Source of the DNA: Sphingobium cupriresistens
Lineage (GTDB): Bacteria > Pseudomonadota > Alphaproteobacteria > Sphingomonadales > Sphingomonadaceae
Length of the DNA stretch: 64,000 nt
Assembly (NCBI RefSeq): GCF_004152865.1
Contig: NZ_SEOO01000002.1
Location: forward strand, 178,310-242,309
Direction of reading: 5' to 3'
Shown here: in pieces, positions 27,924 to 36,533 of the stretch
Layout: every line of letters begins with the position of its first letter
Numbering within the stretch: the stretch's first letter is position 1
The notes under the pieces: model-generated
Seen by the model: the letters and a program-made list of their open reading frames with translations, nothing else
Databases searched by the model: none
What the model was told of the DNA's origin: nothing
Made by a program: the position numbers and the translations under genes

Positions 27924-29096
27924 CTAACGGGTCTTCAACAATTCCGGTTTCACCTTCTGCCCCGGCGCCAGGAATGCGCCGGCGGAGGTGACGATGCTTT
28001 CCGCGCCGTCGATCCCGCTGGTCACGGCGACCCCGGCGTCGGACACCTGGCCCACGGTCACGGCGCGGCGCTCCACCTGATTCTTGGCGTTGACGACGTA
28101 GACATAGCTGCCTTTGGCGTCGCTCTGCACCGCCGATTCGGGCAGCAGGGGCGCGCTGCCCGATCCGCTGGTGATGGTCGCGGAAGCGAAGCCGCCCGGC
28201 CGAATCGCCGGATTATAGGGGATGGCGATGCGCGCGATGCCCTGGCGGGTCTGGGGATCGACCACCGGCGACACCTGCCAGATGCGGCCGGCGAACTGGT
28301 CGCTATGGCCGATCGGCGTCACCATGGCGCTGTTGCCTGGACGCAGCGTCGCCAAGTCGCCCTCGGCCACCTGCGCCTGCAATTCCATCTCGCCATCCTT
28401 GGCCAGGCGGAACAGGACGGCGCCGCCCGCCTGAACGATCTGGCCCGGTTCGACCGCGCGGGTCAGGACCAGGCCGGACGCGGGCGCGCGAATGTCCAGC
28501 CGACCGGTGCGCGCGCGCTGTTCGGCAAGCTGCGCGGCGGCGACATTGACGCGCGCCGCCGCCGCGTCGCGGGTCGCGGTGCGCTGGTCGATGTCGGCGG
28601 CGCTGATGAAACCGCGACCGACCAGCGCCTTGGCGCGGTCGAGCTGGGCCTGGGCGAGCTTCGCGTCGGCGCGGGCCACCTCCACCTGCGCAGCGAGCGA
28701 TCGGACCTGTTCGACCTGGACCGACCGTTCGATGATCGCCAGCGGCTGGCCGGCGCGCACCCAGTCGCCTGGCTGCACCAGCACCCGCGAAACCATGCCG
28801 CCTTCGCCGACGACGCCCACCGGCATGTCGATCCTCGCGGCCAGCGACCCGGTCGCCGTGACGGTGCGGGCGACGACCGACTGGCCGGGCCGAATGACGG
28901 TGACGACCGGCGCCTGCGCTGCCGGGGCGGCGGGAGCGGCCGCCGTGTCGCCGCGCATAGATATCCAGGCGGCTGCGGCGACGAGCAGCACGGCGACGCC
29001 GCCGCCGATCAGCAGCAGGCGTTTGCGCCGTCGGCGCGCCTCATCTTCGTCGATGACGACCATCGAGTCGCCCACCAGCTGCGTTTCGTAGTTCAT
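27924..29096 (-). CDS. RND efflux periplasmic adaptor (membrane fusion protein)
   Basis: A 390-residue adaptor of the HlyD/AcrA group. A single N-terminal anchor (LLLIGGGVAVLLVAAAAWIS) precedes a lipoyl half-motif (GEGGMVSRVLVQPGDWVRAG), a helical hairpin (residues about 125-190), the returning lipoyl half DIRAPASGLV and a beta-barrel and membrane-proximal domain. The start MNYETQLVGDSMVVIDED at 29096 is preferred. It is followed by the RND pump gene, and between the two lie two GC-rich hairpins. A palindrome upstream may be an operator. Confidence 0.92.
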   Translation of the reverse strand: MNYETQLVGDSMVVIDEDEARRRRKRLLLIGGGVAVLLVAAAAWISMRGDTAAAPAAPAAQAPVVTVIRPGQSVVARTVTATGSLAARIDMPVGVVGEGGMVSRVLVQPGDWVRAGQPLAIIERSVQVEQVRSLAAQVEVARADAKLAQAQLDRAKALVGRGFISAADIDQRTATRDAAAARVNVAAAQLAEQRARTGRLDIRAPASGLVLTRAVEPGQIVQAGGAVLFRLAKDGEMELQAQVAEGDLATLRPGNSAMVTPIGHSDQFAGRIWQVSPVVDPQTRQGIARIAIPYNPAIRPGGFASATITSGSGSAPLLPESAVQSDAKGSYVYVVNAKNQVERRAVTVGQVSDAGVAVTSGIDGAESIVTSAGAFLAPGQKVKPELLKTR

Positions 29097-29136
29097 GCCG
29101 CTCTCGTCTCTCCGGCGCATCGCCATTTCGGCAACT

Positions 29137-29156
29137 GTGTTATATGAATATAGCAC
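29137..29156. promoter_or_regulatory. Imperfect palindrome upstream of the efflux adaptor
   Basis: GTGTTATATGAATATAGCAC is symmetric at 16 of 20 positions and lies 41 bases upstream of the adaptor start, in an AT-rich stretch that could also contain the -10 box. TetR- or MarR-type repressors usually bind such sites at RND operons. No such regulator gene is adjacent. Confidence 0.45.
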
Positions 29157-29327
29157 CGCTCTCAACCCCCAATATCATGGTTCAAAGGGGAACGGCAAAG
29201 CGATATTGCGGGGCGGATGGAGGGTGGAGTGCGACGCGCCGTTCGTCTATGCTGAAGCACGCATATTGACTTGCCGAATCCGCCAGTCGTGGCGCAGCGG
29301 CGACGCCATGCTGGAGAGGAGCGCGCC

Positions 29328-29576
29328 ATGGATTTGCTGGGGTGGATCGTCGTCGGCTTGTTGACCGGAGCCTTGGCCAAGCTGATCATGCCCGGTCGCG
29401 ATCCGGGCGGCTGTATCGTCACCATATTGCTGGGCATAGCCGGGGCGTTGCTGGCCGGCTTCGTCGGGCGGCTCGCCGGTGTCTATGCGCCCGGCGAGCG
29501 CGCCGGCTTCATCGCCGCTATTTTGGGCGCAATCGCGGTGCTGGCGCTCTATCGCTTTTTCGCCGCGCGGCGTTGA
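29328..29576 (+). CDS. GlsB/YeaQ/YmgE family small membrane protein
   Basis: An 82-residue three-helix membrane protein with the family pattern LGWIVVGLLTGALAKLIMPG near the N-terminus followed by GGCIVTILLGIAGALLAGF. Often labelled transglycosylase-associated, without proof of that role. The start at 29328 has GGAGAGGA eight bases upstream. It is paired tail to tail with a second family member at 29638-29892 across a shared terminator. Confidence 0.9.
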   Translation: MDLLGWIVVGLLTGALAKLIMPGRDPGGCIVTILLGIAGALLAGFVGRLAGVYAPGERAGFIAAILGAIAVLALYRFFAARR

Positions 29577-29588
29577 AAAGGCGTAAAA

Positions 29589-29618
29589 AAAAGGGCCGCG
29601 CCATGGCGCGGCCCTTTT
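29589..29618. terminator. Bidirectional terminator between the two GlsB-like genes
   Basis: A perfect 30-base palindrome, AAAAGGGCCGCGCC and its complement, with A and T runs at its ends. It can stop both convergent genes. Confidence 0.9.
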
Positions 29619-29637
29619 GTATGTGCGGGATGTGCTG

Positions 29638-29892
29638 TTAACGCATCGACCCGCGACGAACCAGATTGACGATCGCCAGCAGGATGATCGCGCCGACCAG
29701 CGACACTAGGAAGCTGTACAGCGTCAGGCCGTCATTGATCGAGCCGCCGCTGAAGATCAGGCCGCCGATGAATGCGCCGACGATGCCGACCACGATGTTG
29801 AGCAGGATGCCCTGCTGCGCATCGGTCCGCATCACCATGCTGGCGAGCCAGCCAATGACGCCGCCGACGATAAGCCACAAGATAATGCCCAT
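29638..29892 (-). CDS. GlsB/YeaQ/YmgE family small membrane protein (second copy)
   Basis: An 84-residue protein with three membrane segments: LWLIVGGVIGWLASMVM, ILLNIVVGIVGAFIGGLIFS and YSFLVSLVGAIILLAIVNL. The conserved MGIILWLIVGGVIGWLA start is typical and the ATG at 29892 follows GGAGAGTAAC. It faces the other family member convergently. The two are only moderately alike, so they are diverged paralogs and not a recent duplication. The role is probably envelope stress related, by analogy only. Confidence 0.9.
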   Translation of the reverse strand: MGIILWLIVGGVIGWLASMVMRTDAQQGILLNIVVGIVGAFIGGLIFSGGSINDGLTLYSFLVSLVGAIILLAIVNLVRRGSMR

Positions 29893-30050
29893 GTTACTCT
29901 CCTTGACCACGCCCCCAGCGGGTTGGGTGCTGTCTTAACGGAAGAGAAGGCGTCCCGTTCCACGGTGCAAAAAATGATTCCGGGCTAGAAACCATCTTGG
30001 CTTTGCGCCGTTTTGCGCGCGCCCGCGGCGGTCGCGGACGGGGGGCAAGT

Positions 30051-30086
30051 AAAAGGGCCGCCGGATCGGCATCCGGCGGCCCTTTT
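30051..30086 (-). terminator. Terminator after sciP
   Basis: AAAAGGGCCGCCGGAT and its perfect complement ATCCGGCGGCCCTTTT flank a four-base loop, starting 30 bases beyond the sciP stop. On the minus strand the stem ends in TTTTAC. It would also work in the other direction. Confidence 0.85.
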
Positions 30087-30115
30087 CGATCATGGGCTGG
30101 CGGCCTGGCGGCCGG

Positions 30116-30415
30116 TCAGTATTTCTGCTGCCGCTCGTAAAGCGACTTGTAATATTGGATGCGGGTCACGCGCAGGCCGTGCATCCCCGATCGATCTACC
30201 GCGCGCTGCCAACTGGCGAATTCCTCCAGCGTCAGATTATAGCGCGCGCACGCCTCGTCCACGCTCAACAGGCCGCCATTCACCGCAGCGACCACTTCCG
30301 CCTTGCGCCGCACCACCCAGCGGGTGGTGTCGGCTGGCGGCAGGCTGTCGAGGGTAAGGGGTTCCCCGAGCGGCCCGACGACCTGAGCCGGTTTGATTTT
30401 CTGGTTCTCGATCAT
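30116..30415 (-). CDS. sciP: DUF1153 protein, SciP-like inhibitor of CtrA
   Basis: A 99-residue DUF1153 protein. In Caulobacter the family member SciP binds DNA and represses CtrA-activated cell-cycle genes. The core RWVVRRKAEVVAAVNGG, LLSVDEACARYNLTLEEFASWQ and the basic tail RVTRIQYYKSLY match the family. The ATG at 30415 is preferred to the track of codons above it. Its presence is one of the best pointers to Alphaproteobacteria. I see no convincing TTAA-N7-TTAA CtrA box in front of it. Confidence 0.9.
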   Translation of the reverse strand: MIENQKIKPAQVVGPLGEPLTLDSLPPADTTRWVVRRKAEVVAAVNGGLLSVDEACARYNLTLEEFASWQRAVDRSGMHGLRVTRIQYYKSLYERQQKY

Positions 30416-30521
30416 TCTAACCCTCAAAGTGCGGCACTGGCGTTACCGAATTCAACCGTGAAACCTTTATCTGCGTCAGCCCTGAAGAACGGCTAAAGCC
30501 CAACGGTAAACACAGCCTTCA

Positions 30522-30818
30522 TCATTCATGCCCCCTGGCTAAACGGCTCGCGATCAACGGGTGGAAACTTCCCGCGAGACGCACGGCTTCGATCTTGCCG
30601 CCGGAACGTGGCGCGAAAATGCCCGCCAGTTCCTGGAACCAGTCGTCGCTTCCGCCCTGCCCCCGCAGGACGCCCGCTACCGCCTGCGCGGTCGGACTGG
30701 CCGCCTGCGCGGCCGCCGTAGCGGCCCGCAGGAATGGCCAGGCCGGCACGCGCGGCCGGCTGAAGGGTCTGGGGGAGCCAGGCTTCAGCCCGCCACCCCG
30801 AAGGAAACTCAGATCCAT
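30522..30818 (-). CDS. Hypothetical protein
   Basis: A 98-residue protein, unrecognised. It has good GC3 bias on this strand. The first part is Pro/Arg-rich, the middle is Ala/Gln-rich (AATAAAQAASPTAQAVAGVL) and the end reads DDWFQELAGIFAPRSGG. The ATG at 30818 has CAGGGG ahead. It faces mnmA divergently over a 163-base gap. I cannot assign a function; coding status is likely but not certain. Confidence 0.5.
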   Translation of the reverse strand: MDLSFLRGGGLKPGSPRPFSRPRVPAWPFLRAATAAAQAASPTAQAVAGVLRGQGGSDDWFQELAGIFAPRSGGKIEAVRLAGSFHPLIASRLARGHE

Positions 30819-30981
30819 GGCCCCTGTGTAGGGGGTAATGAATAAGGGTCGGTAAACTCGGCGACGCTTTCGTGACTCGTCCGACCCGCGTTTCGCGTCG
30901 ATCCGTCCCGATTATGGCCAAAGCGGCGCTACCTTTTGTTAACTTTTGCGCCGCGGCCGTCGCTGCATTATAGGGCCGCCC

Positions 30982-32103
30982 ATGCAGCCTCAGTTTCAGC
31001 TCCCCCAATTCCAGCTTTCTGGCCCGCTCGCCCAGCGGCGCATCGTCGTCGCCATGTCGGGCGGCGTGGACAGCAGCGTCGTCGCCGCGCTCGCCGCGAA
31101 GACCGGCGCCGAAGTCATCGGCGTCACGCTCCAGCTTTACGATCATGGCGCGGCGGTGGGCCGCACCGGCAGTTGCTGCGCCGGGCAGGATATTCGTGAC
31201 GCCCGCGCGGTCGCCGACCGCATCGGCATCGCCCACTATGTCTTTGATTATGAAACGGCCTTTCGCGATTCGGTGATCGCCGACTTCGCCGATGAATATA
31301 TGGCCGGGCGCACGCCCATCCCCTGCGTGAAGTGCAATATGGGGGTGAAGTTCACCGACCTGTTCCAGATCGCCCGCGATCTGGGCGCCGACTGCCTCGC
31401 CACCGGCCATTATGTCCAGCGGGTCGAAGGCGCGCATGGTGCGGAACTGCACCGCGCCGCCGATCCCGCCCGCGACCAGAGCTATTTTCTCTTCGCCACG
31501 ACTCAGGCGCAGCTCGACTATCTGCGTTTCCCGCTAGGCGGATTGCCCAAGCCGATGGTGCGCGAGATTGCCGCCGAATTGGGTCTTTCGGTGGCGCTCA
31601 AGCCCGACAGCCAGGACATCTGCTTCGTCCCCGACGGCGATTATGCCAAGATCGTGCGCAAGCTGCGCCCCGATGCGGACGAGGGCGGCGACATCGTTCA
31701 TATCGACGGCCGGGTGCTGGGCCGGCACAAGGGGATGATCCATTTCACCGTCGGCCAGCGCAAAGGGCTGGACATCGGCGGCCAGCCCGACCCGCTCTAT
31801 GTCGTGCGTCTGGATGCGGCGGCCAGGCGCGTGATCGTGGGGCCACGCGCGGCGCTGGCGGTATCGGGCGCGGTGCTGAGCGACATCAACTGGCTGGGCG
31901 GGGATTTCAGCGGGCCGTTGACCGCCAAGGTGCGATCGATGGCGAAGCCTGTGCCGGCGCGGCTGGACGGCGACCGGCTGCTGTTCGATGCGCCGGAATA
32001 TGGCGTCGCGCCGGGGCAGGCGGCTGTGTTGTATGCGGGCGAGCGCGTGTTGGGTGGCGGCTGGATCGCCAGCACGCAGGCGGCGATGGCCGAAGCGGCG
32101 TGA
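30982..32103 (+). CDS. mnmA: tRNA 2-thiouridine synthase
   Basis: A 373-residue MnmA that thiolates U34 of tRNA-Lys, -Glu and -Gln. The PP-loop [15 protein letters not shown] (ATP site), the first catalytic cysteine in [12 protein letters not shown], the [11 protein letters not shown] segment, and [12 protein letters not shown] with the second reactive cysteine are all present, plus the C-terminal beta-barrel. The start at 30982 is supported by the family's N-terminus. The final codon overlaps a small frame at 32103. Confidence 0.96.
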   Translation: MQPQFQLPQFQLSGPLAQRRIVVAMSGGVDSSVVAALAAKTGAEVIGVTLQLYDHGAAVGRTGSCCAGQDIRDARAVADRIGIAHYVFDYETAFRDSVIADFADEYMAGRTPIPCVKCNMGVKFTDLFQIARDLGADCLATGHYVQRVEGAHGAELHRAADPARDQSYFLFATTQAQLDYLRFPLGGLPKPMVREIAAELGLSVALKPDSQDICFVPDGDYAKIVRKLRPDADEGGDIVHIDGRVLGRHKGMIHFTVGQRKGLDIGGQPDPLYVVRLDAAARRVIVGPRAALAVSGAVLSDINWLGGDFSGPLTAKVRSMAKPVPARLDGDRLLFDAPEYGVAPGQAAVLYAGERVLGGGWIASTQAAMAEAA

Positions 32104-32234
32104 TGCAACAGGATTGGGATCAGCGTCAAAATTGGCTCGTCATTGGAACGGCCTATCGCGTCGCCAGTGATGCGCCGATCGACGATCTGACGAATGTTTT
32201 TGTAGAGATGCTCCCTCCAGCCCTTCTCCCTTGA
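32103..32234 (+). CDS. Possible small protein coupled to mnmA (tail runs into a repeat)
   Basis: A 43-codon frame beginning at the ATG that overlaps the mnmA stop (TGATG). It reads [20 protein letters not shown], then DAPIDDLTNVFVEMLPPA. The end of the frame lies in the intergenic repeat that starts at about 32217, so the C-terminus may be a replacement. It could be a real coupled gene damaged by the repeat or a chance frame. Confidence 0.25.
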   Translation: MQQDWDQRQNWLVIGTAYRVASDAPIDDLTNVFVEMLPPALLP

Positions 32235-32404
32235 GGGAGAGGGTTGCGCAGCCTTGGCGAGCGGAGCGAGCTTAGGCGAAGCTGGGTGAGGGGGCATCGC
32301 TCGATCGGCATGGGTTCGCTGCACCCGTGCCCCCTCATCCAACTCCGCCTAACTTCGCTTCGCTCTGTAAGGCTCCATATCCTTCTCCCCAAGGGAGAAG
32401 GTTT
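32217..32404. repeat. Inverted pair of dispersed intergenic repeat units
   Basis: Two units face each other between mnmA and hisG. Each is a hairpin of the type CCCTTCTCCCTTGAGGGAGA, a GC-rich GCGAGCGGAGCGAGC-like part, and a GGTGAGGGGG tail. The first runs 32221-32294, the inverse 32330-32401. Related units frame the DUF559 gene at 56177-56695. The gap of 357 bases otherwise holds only the weak frame at 32103. Confidence 0.75.
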
Positions 32405-32460
32405 GTTGATATCCCCCAAACCTTGCCCTTTTACGCCCCCGCGCGTAAGGCCCGCGCGTC

Positions 32461-33123
32461 ATGACTCGCCCGCTCACCTTCGCCATCCCCAAGGGCCGCA
32501 TCCTCGATGAAGCGCTGCCCCTGCTCGCCAAAGCCGGTATCGAGCCGGAGGCGGAGTTTCACGACAAGAAGAGCCGCGCGCTGCGCTTCGCCACCAACCG
32601 GCCCGACGTGTCGATCATCCGCGTGCGCGCGTTCGACGTCGCCACCTTCGTCGCCCATGGCGCGGCGCAGATCGGCATCGTCGGCTCCGACGTGGTCGAG
32701 GAGTTCAACTATTCCGAACTCTACGCGCCGGTCGACCTCGACATCGGCCATTGCCGCCTGTCGGTCGCCGAGCCGGTCGACGCTGCTGACGAGGATCAGG
32801 CTGCGATGAGCCATGTCCGCGTCGCGACCAAATATCCGCACCTCACCCGCCGCTATTATGAAGCGCGGGGATTGCAGGCGGAATGCGTGAAATTGAACGG
32901 CGCGATGGAACTGGCCCCCTCGCTCGGCCTGTCGCGCCGGATCGTCGATCTCGTGTCGTCGGGCGCGACGCTGAAAGCCAACGGCCTCATCGAAACCGAC
33001 ATCATCATGCAGATCAGCGCCCGCCTGATCGTCAACCGCGCCGCCTACAAGATGCGTTCTGCCGAACTCTCGCCATTGGTGGAGGCGTTCCGCGCCGCCG
33101 TGGGGGTGCAGGATGCCGCTTAG
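32461..33123 (+). CDS. hisG: ATP phosphoribosyltransferase, short form
   Basis: A 220-residue HisG, first step of histidine synthesis (ATP + PRPP). Motifs [48 protein letters not shown] and [20 protein letters not shown] are diagnostic. It has only the catalytic half and lacks the C-terminal ACT-like regulatory domain, so it belongs to the short form that needs HisZ as a partner. HisZ is not in the window. It overlaps hisD by 11 bases. Confidence 0.96.
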   Translation: MTRPLTFAIPKGRILDEALPLLAKAGIEPEAEFHDKKSRALRFATNRPDVSIIRVRAFDVATFVAHGAAQIGIVGSDVVEEFNYSELYAPVDLDIGHCRLSVAEPVDAADEDQAAMSHVRVATKYPHLTRRYYEARGLQAECVKLNGAMELAPSLGLSRRIVDLVSSGATLKANGLIETDIIMQISARLIVNRAAYKMRSAELSPLVEAFRAAVGVQDAA

Positions 33124-34408
33124 GCTCGATAGTCGAGACGCCGGTTTCGCCGCCGCCTTCACCGCCTTGGTCGATGACCGCCGCGAAGCGGACGAGGATG
33201 TGTCGCGCGACGTTACCGCGATCCTGAAGGCCGTGCGCGCCGGCGGCGACGCCGCGCTGGCCGATTATACCCAGCGTTTCGACCGCCATGACCTGGACGT
33301 CAGCGGCTGGGCGGTGACGACGGCGGAAACCCGCGCTGCGCTCGATGGCCTCTCTACGGAACTCCGCGACGCGCTCGAACTCGCCGCGGCGCGCATCACC
33401 ACCTATCATGAAAAGCAGCGTCCGCAGGACAGCGACGGCGTGGACAGCGCGGGCGTCCGCCTCGGCGCGCGCTGGAGCGCGGTCGATGCCGCCGGCCTCT
33501 ATGTGCCGGGCGGCCGCGCCGCCTATCCCAGCTCGCTGCTGATGAACGTCATTCCCGCCAAGGTCGCGGGCGTCCGCCGCATCGCCATGGTCACGCCCAC
33601 TCCCAATGGAGAGATCAACCCGCTCGTCCTGGCCGCAGCCCAGATTGCGGGGATCGAGGAAATCTGGCGGGTCGGGGGCGCGCAGGCGGTCGCCGCGCTC
33701 GCCTATGGCACCGACCGGATCAGCCCGGTGGACGTCATCACCGGCCCCGGCAACGCCTGGGTCGCCGAAGCCAAGCGGCAACTTTATGGCGTGGTCGGCA
33801 TCGACATGGTGGCCGGCCCGTCAGAGATCGTCGTCGTCGCCGATGGCAAGAACGACCCGGAATGGACCGCCGCAGACCTGCTTAGCCAGTCGGAACATGA
33901 CCCGACCAGCCAGTCTATTCTGTTCACCGACGACGCGGCCTTCGCCGACGCGGTCGCGCAAGCTGTCGATCGTCAGATTCCGGCGCTCTCCACCAGCGCG
34001 GTCGCCCGCACCAGCTGGGACGCCAATGGCGCGATCATCCTGGTCCGCGACCTGGATGAAGCCATGCCGCTGATCGACCGTCTTGCGCCCGAACATCTCG
34101 AACTCGCGGTGGACGATCCCGACCGCTATTTCGCGCAGGTGCGCCATGCCGGCTCCGTGTTCCTCGGCCGCATGACGCCCGAAGCCGTGGGCGATTATGT
34201 CGCCGGGCCGAACCATGTGTTGCCCACCGGCCGTCGCGCCCGTTTCTCATCGGGCCTGTCGGTGCTCGATTTCATGAAGCGCACCAGCTTCCTCAGCCTC
34301 GACGCCGCGGCGATCGGCACGATCGGCCCCGCCGCCGTCGCGCTGGCGCGGGCGGAAGGCTTGCCCGCCCACGCTGCTTCGGTGGCGTTGCGCCTCAAAA
34401 AGACATAG
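33113..34408 (+). CDS. hisD: Histidinol dehydrogenase
   Basis: A 431-residue zinc enzyme that oxidises histidinol to histidine in two NAD-dependent steps. Landmarks are [40 protein letters not shown] (zinc-ligand His region) and the [21 protein letters not shown] segment that carries the catalytic Glu-His pair. Length is standard. It overlaps hisG by 11 bases and is followed closely by nusB, so hisG-hisD-nusB-thiL is one operon. Confidence 0.97.
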   Translation: MPLRLDSRDAGFAAAFTALVDDRREADEDVSRDVTAILKAVRAGGDAALADYTQRFDRHDLDVSGWAVTTAETRAALDGLSTELRDALELAAARITTYHEKQRPQDSDGVDSAGVRLGARWSAVDAAGLYVPGGRAAYPSSLLMNVIPAKVAGVRRIAMVTPTPNGEINPLVLAAAQIAGIEEIWRVGGAQAVAALAYGTDRISPVDVITGPGNAWVAEAKRQLYGVVGIDMVAGPSEIVVVADGKNDPEWTAADLLSQSEHDPTSQSILFTDDAAFADAVAQAVDRQIPALSTSAVARTSWDANGAIILVRDLDEAMPLIDRLAPEHLELAVDDPDRYFAQVRHAGSVFLGRMTPEAVGDYVAGPNHVLPTGRRARFSSGLSVLDFMKRTSFLSLDAAAIGTIGPAAVALARAEGLPAHAASVALRLKKT

Positions 34409-34417
34409 GGACATATA

Positions 34418-34864
34418 ATGAACGACCGCTCCAAATCCCGCTCCGCCGCGCGACTCGCCGCGGTCCAGGCGCTCTATCAGCTCGAAATGGAGGGTACGCC
34501 CGTCCATGTCCTGCTGCACGAATTCCACCAACATCGCCTGGGCGCCACGATCGAGGATGTCACCTACGCCCCGGCGGAGGAGCCTTTCTTCGACGATGTC
34601 GTGACTGGCGTGGACAAGCGCCGCGACGAGATCGACGCGCTGATCGCCGCCCGCCTGTCGAGCGGCTGGAGCCTTGACCGGCTCGACAAGCCGATGCGCC
34701 AGATCTTGCGCGCGGGCACCTATGAACTGCTGGCCCGCGCCGATGTCGGCACCGGCACCGTGATCAGCGAATATGTCGATGTCGCCCACGCCTTTTACGA
34801 CAAGCGCGAGTCCGGCTTCGTCAACGGCCTGCTCGACGGCGTGTCGAAGGATGTGCGGACGTAA
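34418..34864 (+). CDS. nusB: Transcription antitermination factor NusB
   Basis: A 148-residue all-helical RNA-binding protein of the rRNA antitermination complex. It reads KSRSAARLAAVQALYQLEME at the N-terminus and contains LDKPMRQILRAGTYELLA and the family's ISEYVDVAHAFYDKRESGFVNG, split over two helices. It starts 9 bases after hisD. The C-terminal FVNGLLDGV signature is clear. Confidence 0.96.
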   Translation: MNDRSKSRSAARLAAVQALYQLEMEGTPVHVLLHEFHQHRLGATIEDVTYAPAEEPFFDDVVTGVDKRRDEIDALIAARLSSGWSLDRLDKPMRQILRAGTYELLARADVGTGTVISEYVDVAHAFYDKRESGFVNGLLDGVSKDVRT

Positions 34865-34912
34865 ATCCCATACCGAACGGAGCGCGGGCATTTCGCGCCG
34901 CGCGATGATGGG

Positions 34913-34937
34913 CTTCGACTTCGCTCAGCCTGAACGG
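34913..34937. repeat. Single arm of the dispersed repeat upstream of thiL
   Basis: This 25-base stretch (CTTCGACTTCGCTCAGCC and seven more bases) matches the right arm at 20022-20046 with one mismatch. The left side here does not form the full inverted copy, so it is a partial element lying between nusB and thiL. It ends 11 bases before the thiL ATG. Confidence 0.65.
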
Positions 34938-34948
34938 TAGGATGACCC

Positions 34949-35863
34949 ATGTCCGCCGAATCCCGCTTCCTCACCCTGTTGCGCCTGCTGGCGAACGATC
35001 CCGCGGCGCAGGGGCTGGTCGACGATGTCGCTATCCTGCCGGTCGGCGACGCCCGCCTGATCCTGACCAGCGACACGATGGTCGAGGGCGTCCATTATCT
35101 GCCCACCGATCCGCCCGCCGACATCGGCTGGAAACTTGCTGCGGTAAACCTGTCCGATCTCGCCGCCAAGGGCGCGAAGCCGGTCGGTTGCCTGCTGAAC
35201 TACGCCTTGTCCGGCAACGATGCGTGGGATGAGGCCTTCGTCGCGGGGCTGGGCGAGGCGCTCGACCGCCACGCCATGCCGCTGCTGGGCGGGGACACGG
35301 TCAAGATGCCCGCCGGATCGGCCCGCAGCTACAGCCTGACCGCGATCGGCGAGGCGACTGGCGCCGTCCCCACCCGTAGCGGGGCGCAGCCGGGCGACCG
35401 GCTCTACCTGAGCGGACCGGTCGGCGATGCGGGCATCGGCCTCGCGCTCGCCAGCGCCGATCCGGCAGCGACCGGGCCGCTGGTGGAGGCCTATCGCCGC
35501 CCGCGCCCGCGCCTGGCCGAAGGCGCGTTGCTGGCCCCTCATGCAACCGCGATGATGGATGTGTCGGACGGGCTGCTGATCGACGCATCGCGCATGGGCC
35601 AAGCGAGCGGCGTCGCGATCACCATCGACCACATTCCGCTGTCCCCGGCGCTGGAGCGGGTGCGCGGCGCCAGCACCGCGGTCCAGATCGCCGCGGCGCG
35701 GGCGGGCGACGATTATGAACTGCTCTTCACCCTGCCGCGCGGGCTGACCCCGCCGGTGCGGGCCATCCCGGTCGGCCATGTCGCGGAAGGATCGGGCCTG
35801 ACGCTGATGATCGACGGCGCGGTCATCCCGTTGCCCGACTCGCTCGGCTGGGAACATGGCTAA
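34949..35863 (+). CDS. thiL: Thiamine-monophosphate kinase
   Basis: A 304-residue ThiL, which phosphorylates thiamine monophosphate to the active diphosphate. It has the PurM-like fold with LILTSDTMVEGVHYL (metal-binding Asp), AAVNLSDLAAKGAKPVG, LLGGDTVKMP and ATAMMDVSDGLLIDASRM. The last residues LPDSLGWEHG are family-typical. It is last in the hisG-nusB operon. The following DUF1345 gene is convergent with a 3-base gap. Confidence 0.95.
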   Translation: MSAESRFLTLLRLLANDPAAQGLVDDVAILPVGDARLILTSDTMVEGVHYLPTDPPADIGWKLAAVNLSDLAAKGAKPVGCLLNYALSGNDAWDEAFVAGLGEALDRHAMPLLGGDTVKMPAGSARSYSLTAIGEATGAVPTRSGAQPGDRLYLSGPVGDAGIGLALASADPAATGPLVEAYRRPRPRLAEGALLAPHATAMMDVSDGLLIDASRMGQASGVAITIDHIPLSPALERVRGASTAVQIAAARAGDDYELLFTLPRGLTPPVRAIPVGHVAEGSGLTLMIDGAVIPLPDSLGWEHG

Positions 35864-35866
35864 GCC

Positions 35867-36502
35867 TTAACTGCCGCCCAGCACATTGATGGTGAAGGCC
35901 AATATGCCCAAGTTGAACAGGAAAGCCGCCAGGCACTGGAACAACACCGTCCGGCGCATCGCGGTCGCCGTCACCGACACGTCGGACGTCTGGAAGGTCA
36001 TGCCCAGGGTGAAGGCGAAATAGAGGAAATCCCAATAGCCCGGCTCGTCCTCCTCCGGGAAATCCAGTCCGCCCCGATCTTTCCCGCTCTTGTCCGGCAG
36101 ATAGAATATATGGGCATAATGCATCGCATAGACGAGGTTGGAAAAAAGCCAGGCGATCAGCAAAGTCGCCAGCAGCAGCGCGATCATCGCCCCGTTCGGC
36201 CCGCCGTGCTGACTGATCGCCACCCCCACCGCGACCAGGATCACCAGGCTGACGATCGCGGTCAACAATAGCATCAGTTCGCGATTGGCGTCGTTGGACG
36301 CGGCATTTTTGCGCATCGTGGCGGGCGCCGCGCCGATCAGCGGCGCCACCGCGATCATGAAGGCGATGGCGGCGAGGTCGAAACCCGCCATCACCGCTTC
36401 ATGCCACGGCATCCACAAGGCCAGCGGCGCGACCAGCGCCAGCAGCGCCAGGAACATGCCATAACGCCAGGGGAAGAGGGACGAGGACCGCATGGCCCGC
36501 AT
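35867..36502 (-). CDS. DUF1345 membrane protein
   Basis: A 211-residue polytopic membrane protein (five to six helices) with DUF1345 features: FDLAAIAFMIAVAPLI, NRELMLLLTAIVSLVILVAV, NLVYAMHYAHIFYLPD, the YWDFLYFAFTLGMTFQTSDV stretch and a final LGILAFTINVLGG. The ATG at 36502 is preferred to a TTG at 36529. Function unknown. It ends beside thiL and lies 31 bases after the ClpP-like gene on the same strand. Confidence 0.85.
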   Translation of the reverse strand: MRAMRSSSLFPWRYGMFLALLALVAPLALWMPWHEAVMAGFDLAAIAFMIAVAPLIGAAPATMRKNAASNDANRELMLLLTAIVSLVILVAVGVAISQHGGPNGAMIALLLATLLIAWLFSNLVYAMHYAHIFYLPDKSGKDRGGLDFPEEDEPGYWDFLYFAFTLGMTFQTSDVSVTATAMRRTVLFQCLAAFLFNLGILAFTINVLGGS

Positions 36503-36533
36503 CAAAGGCGCAGCCGCGCCATCTGGCAAGCGC

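Noticed and set aside
30416..30540. CtrA boxes ahead of sciP
   Set aside because: Only single TTAA-like halves; no TTAA-N7-TTAA.
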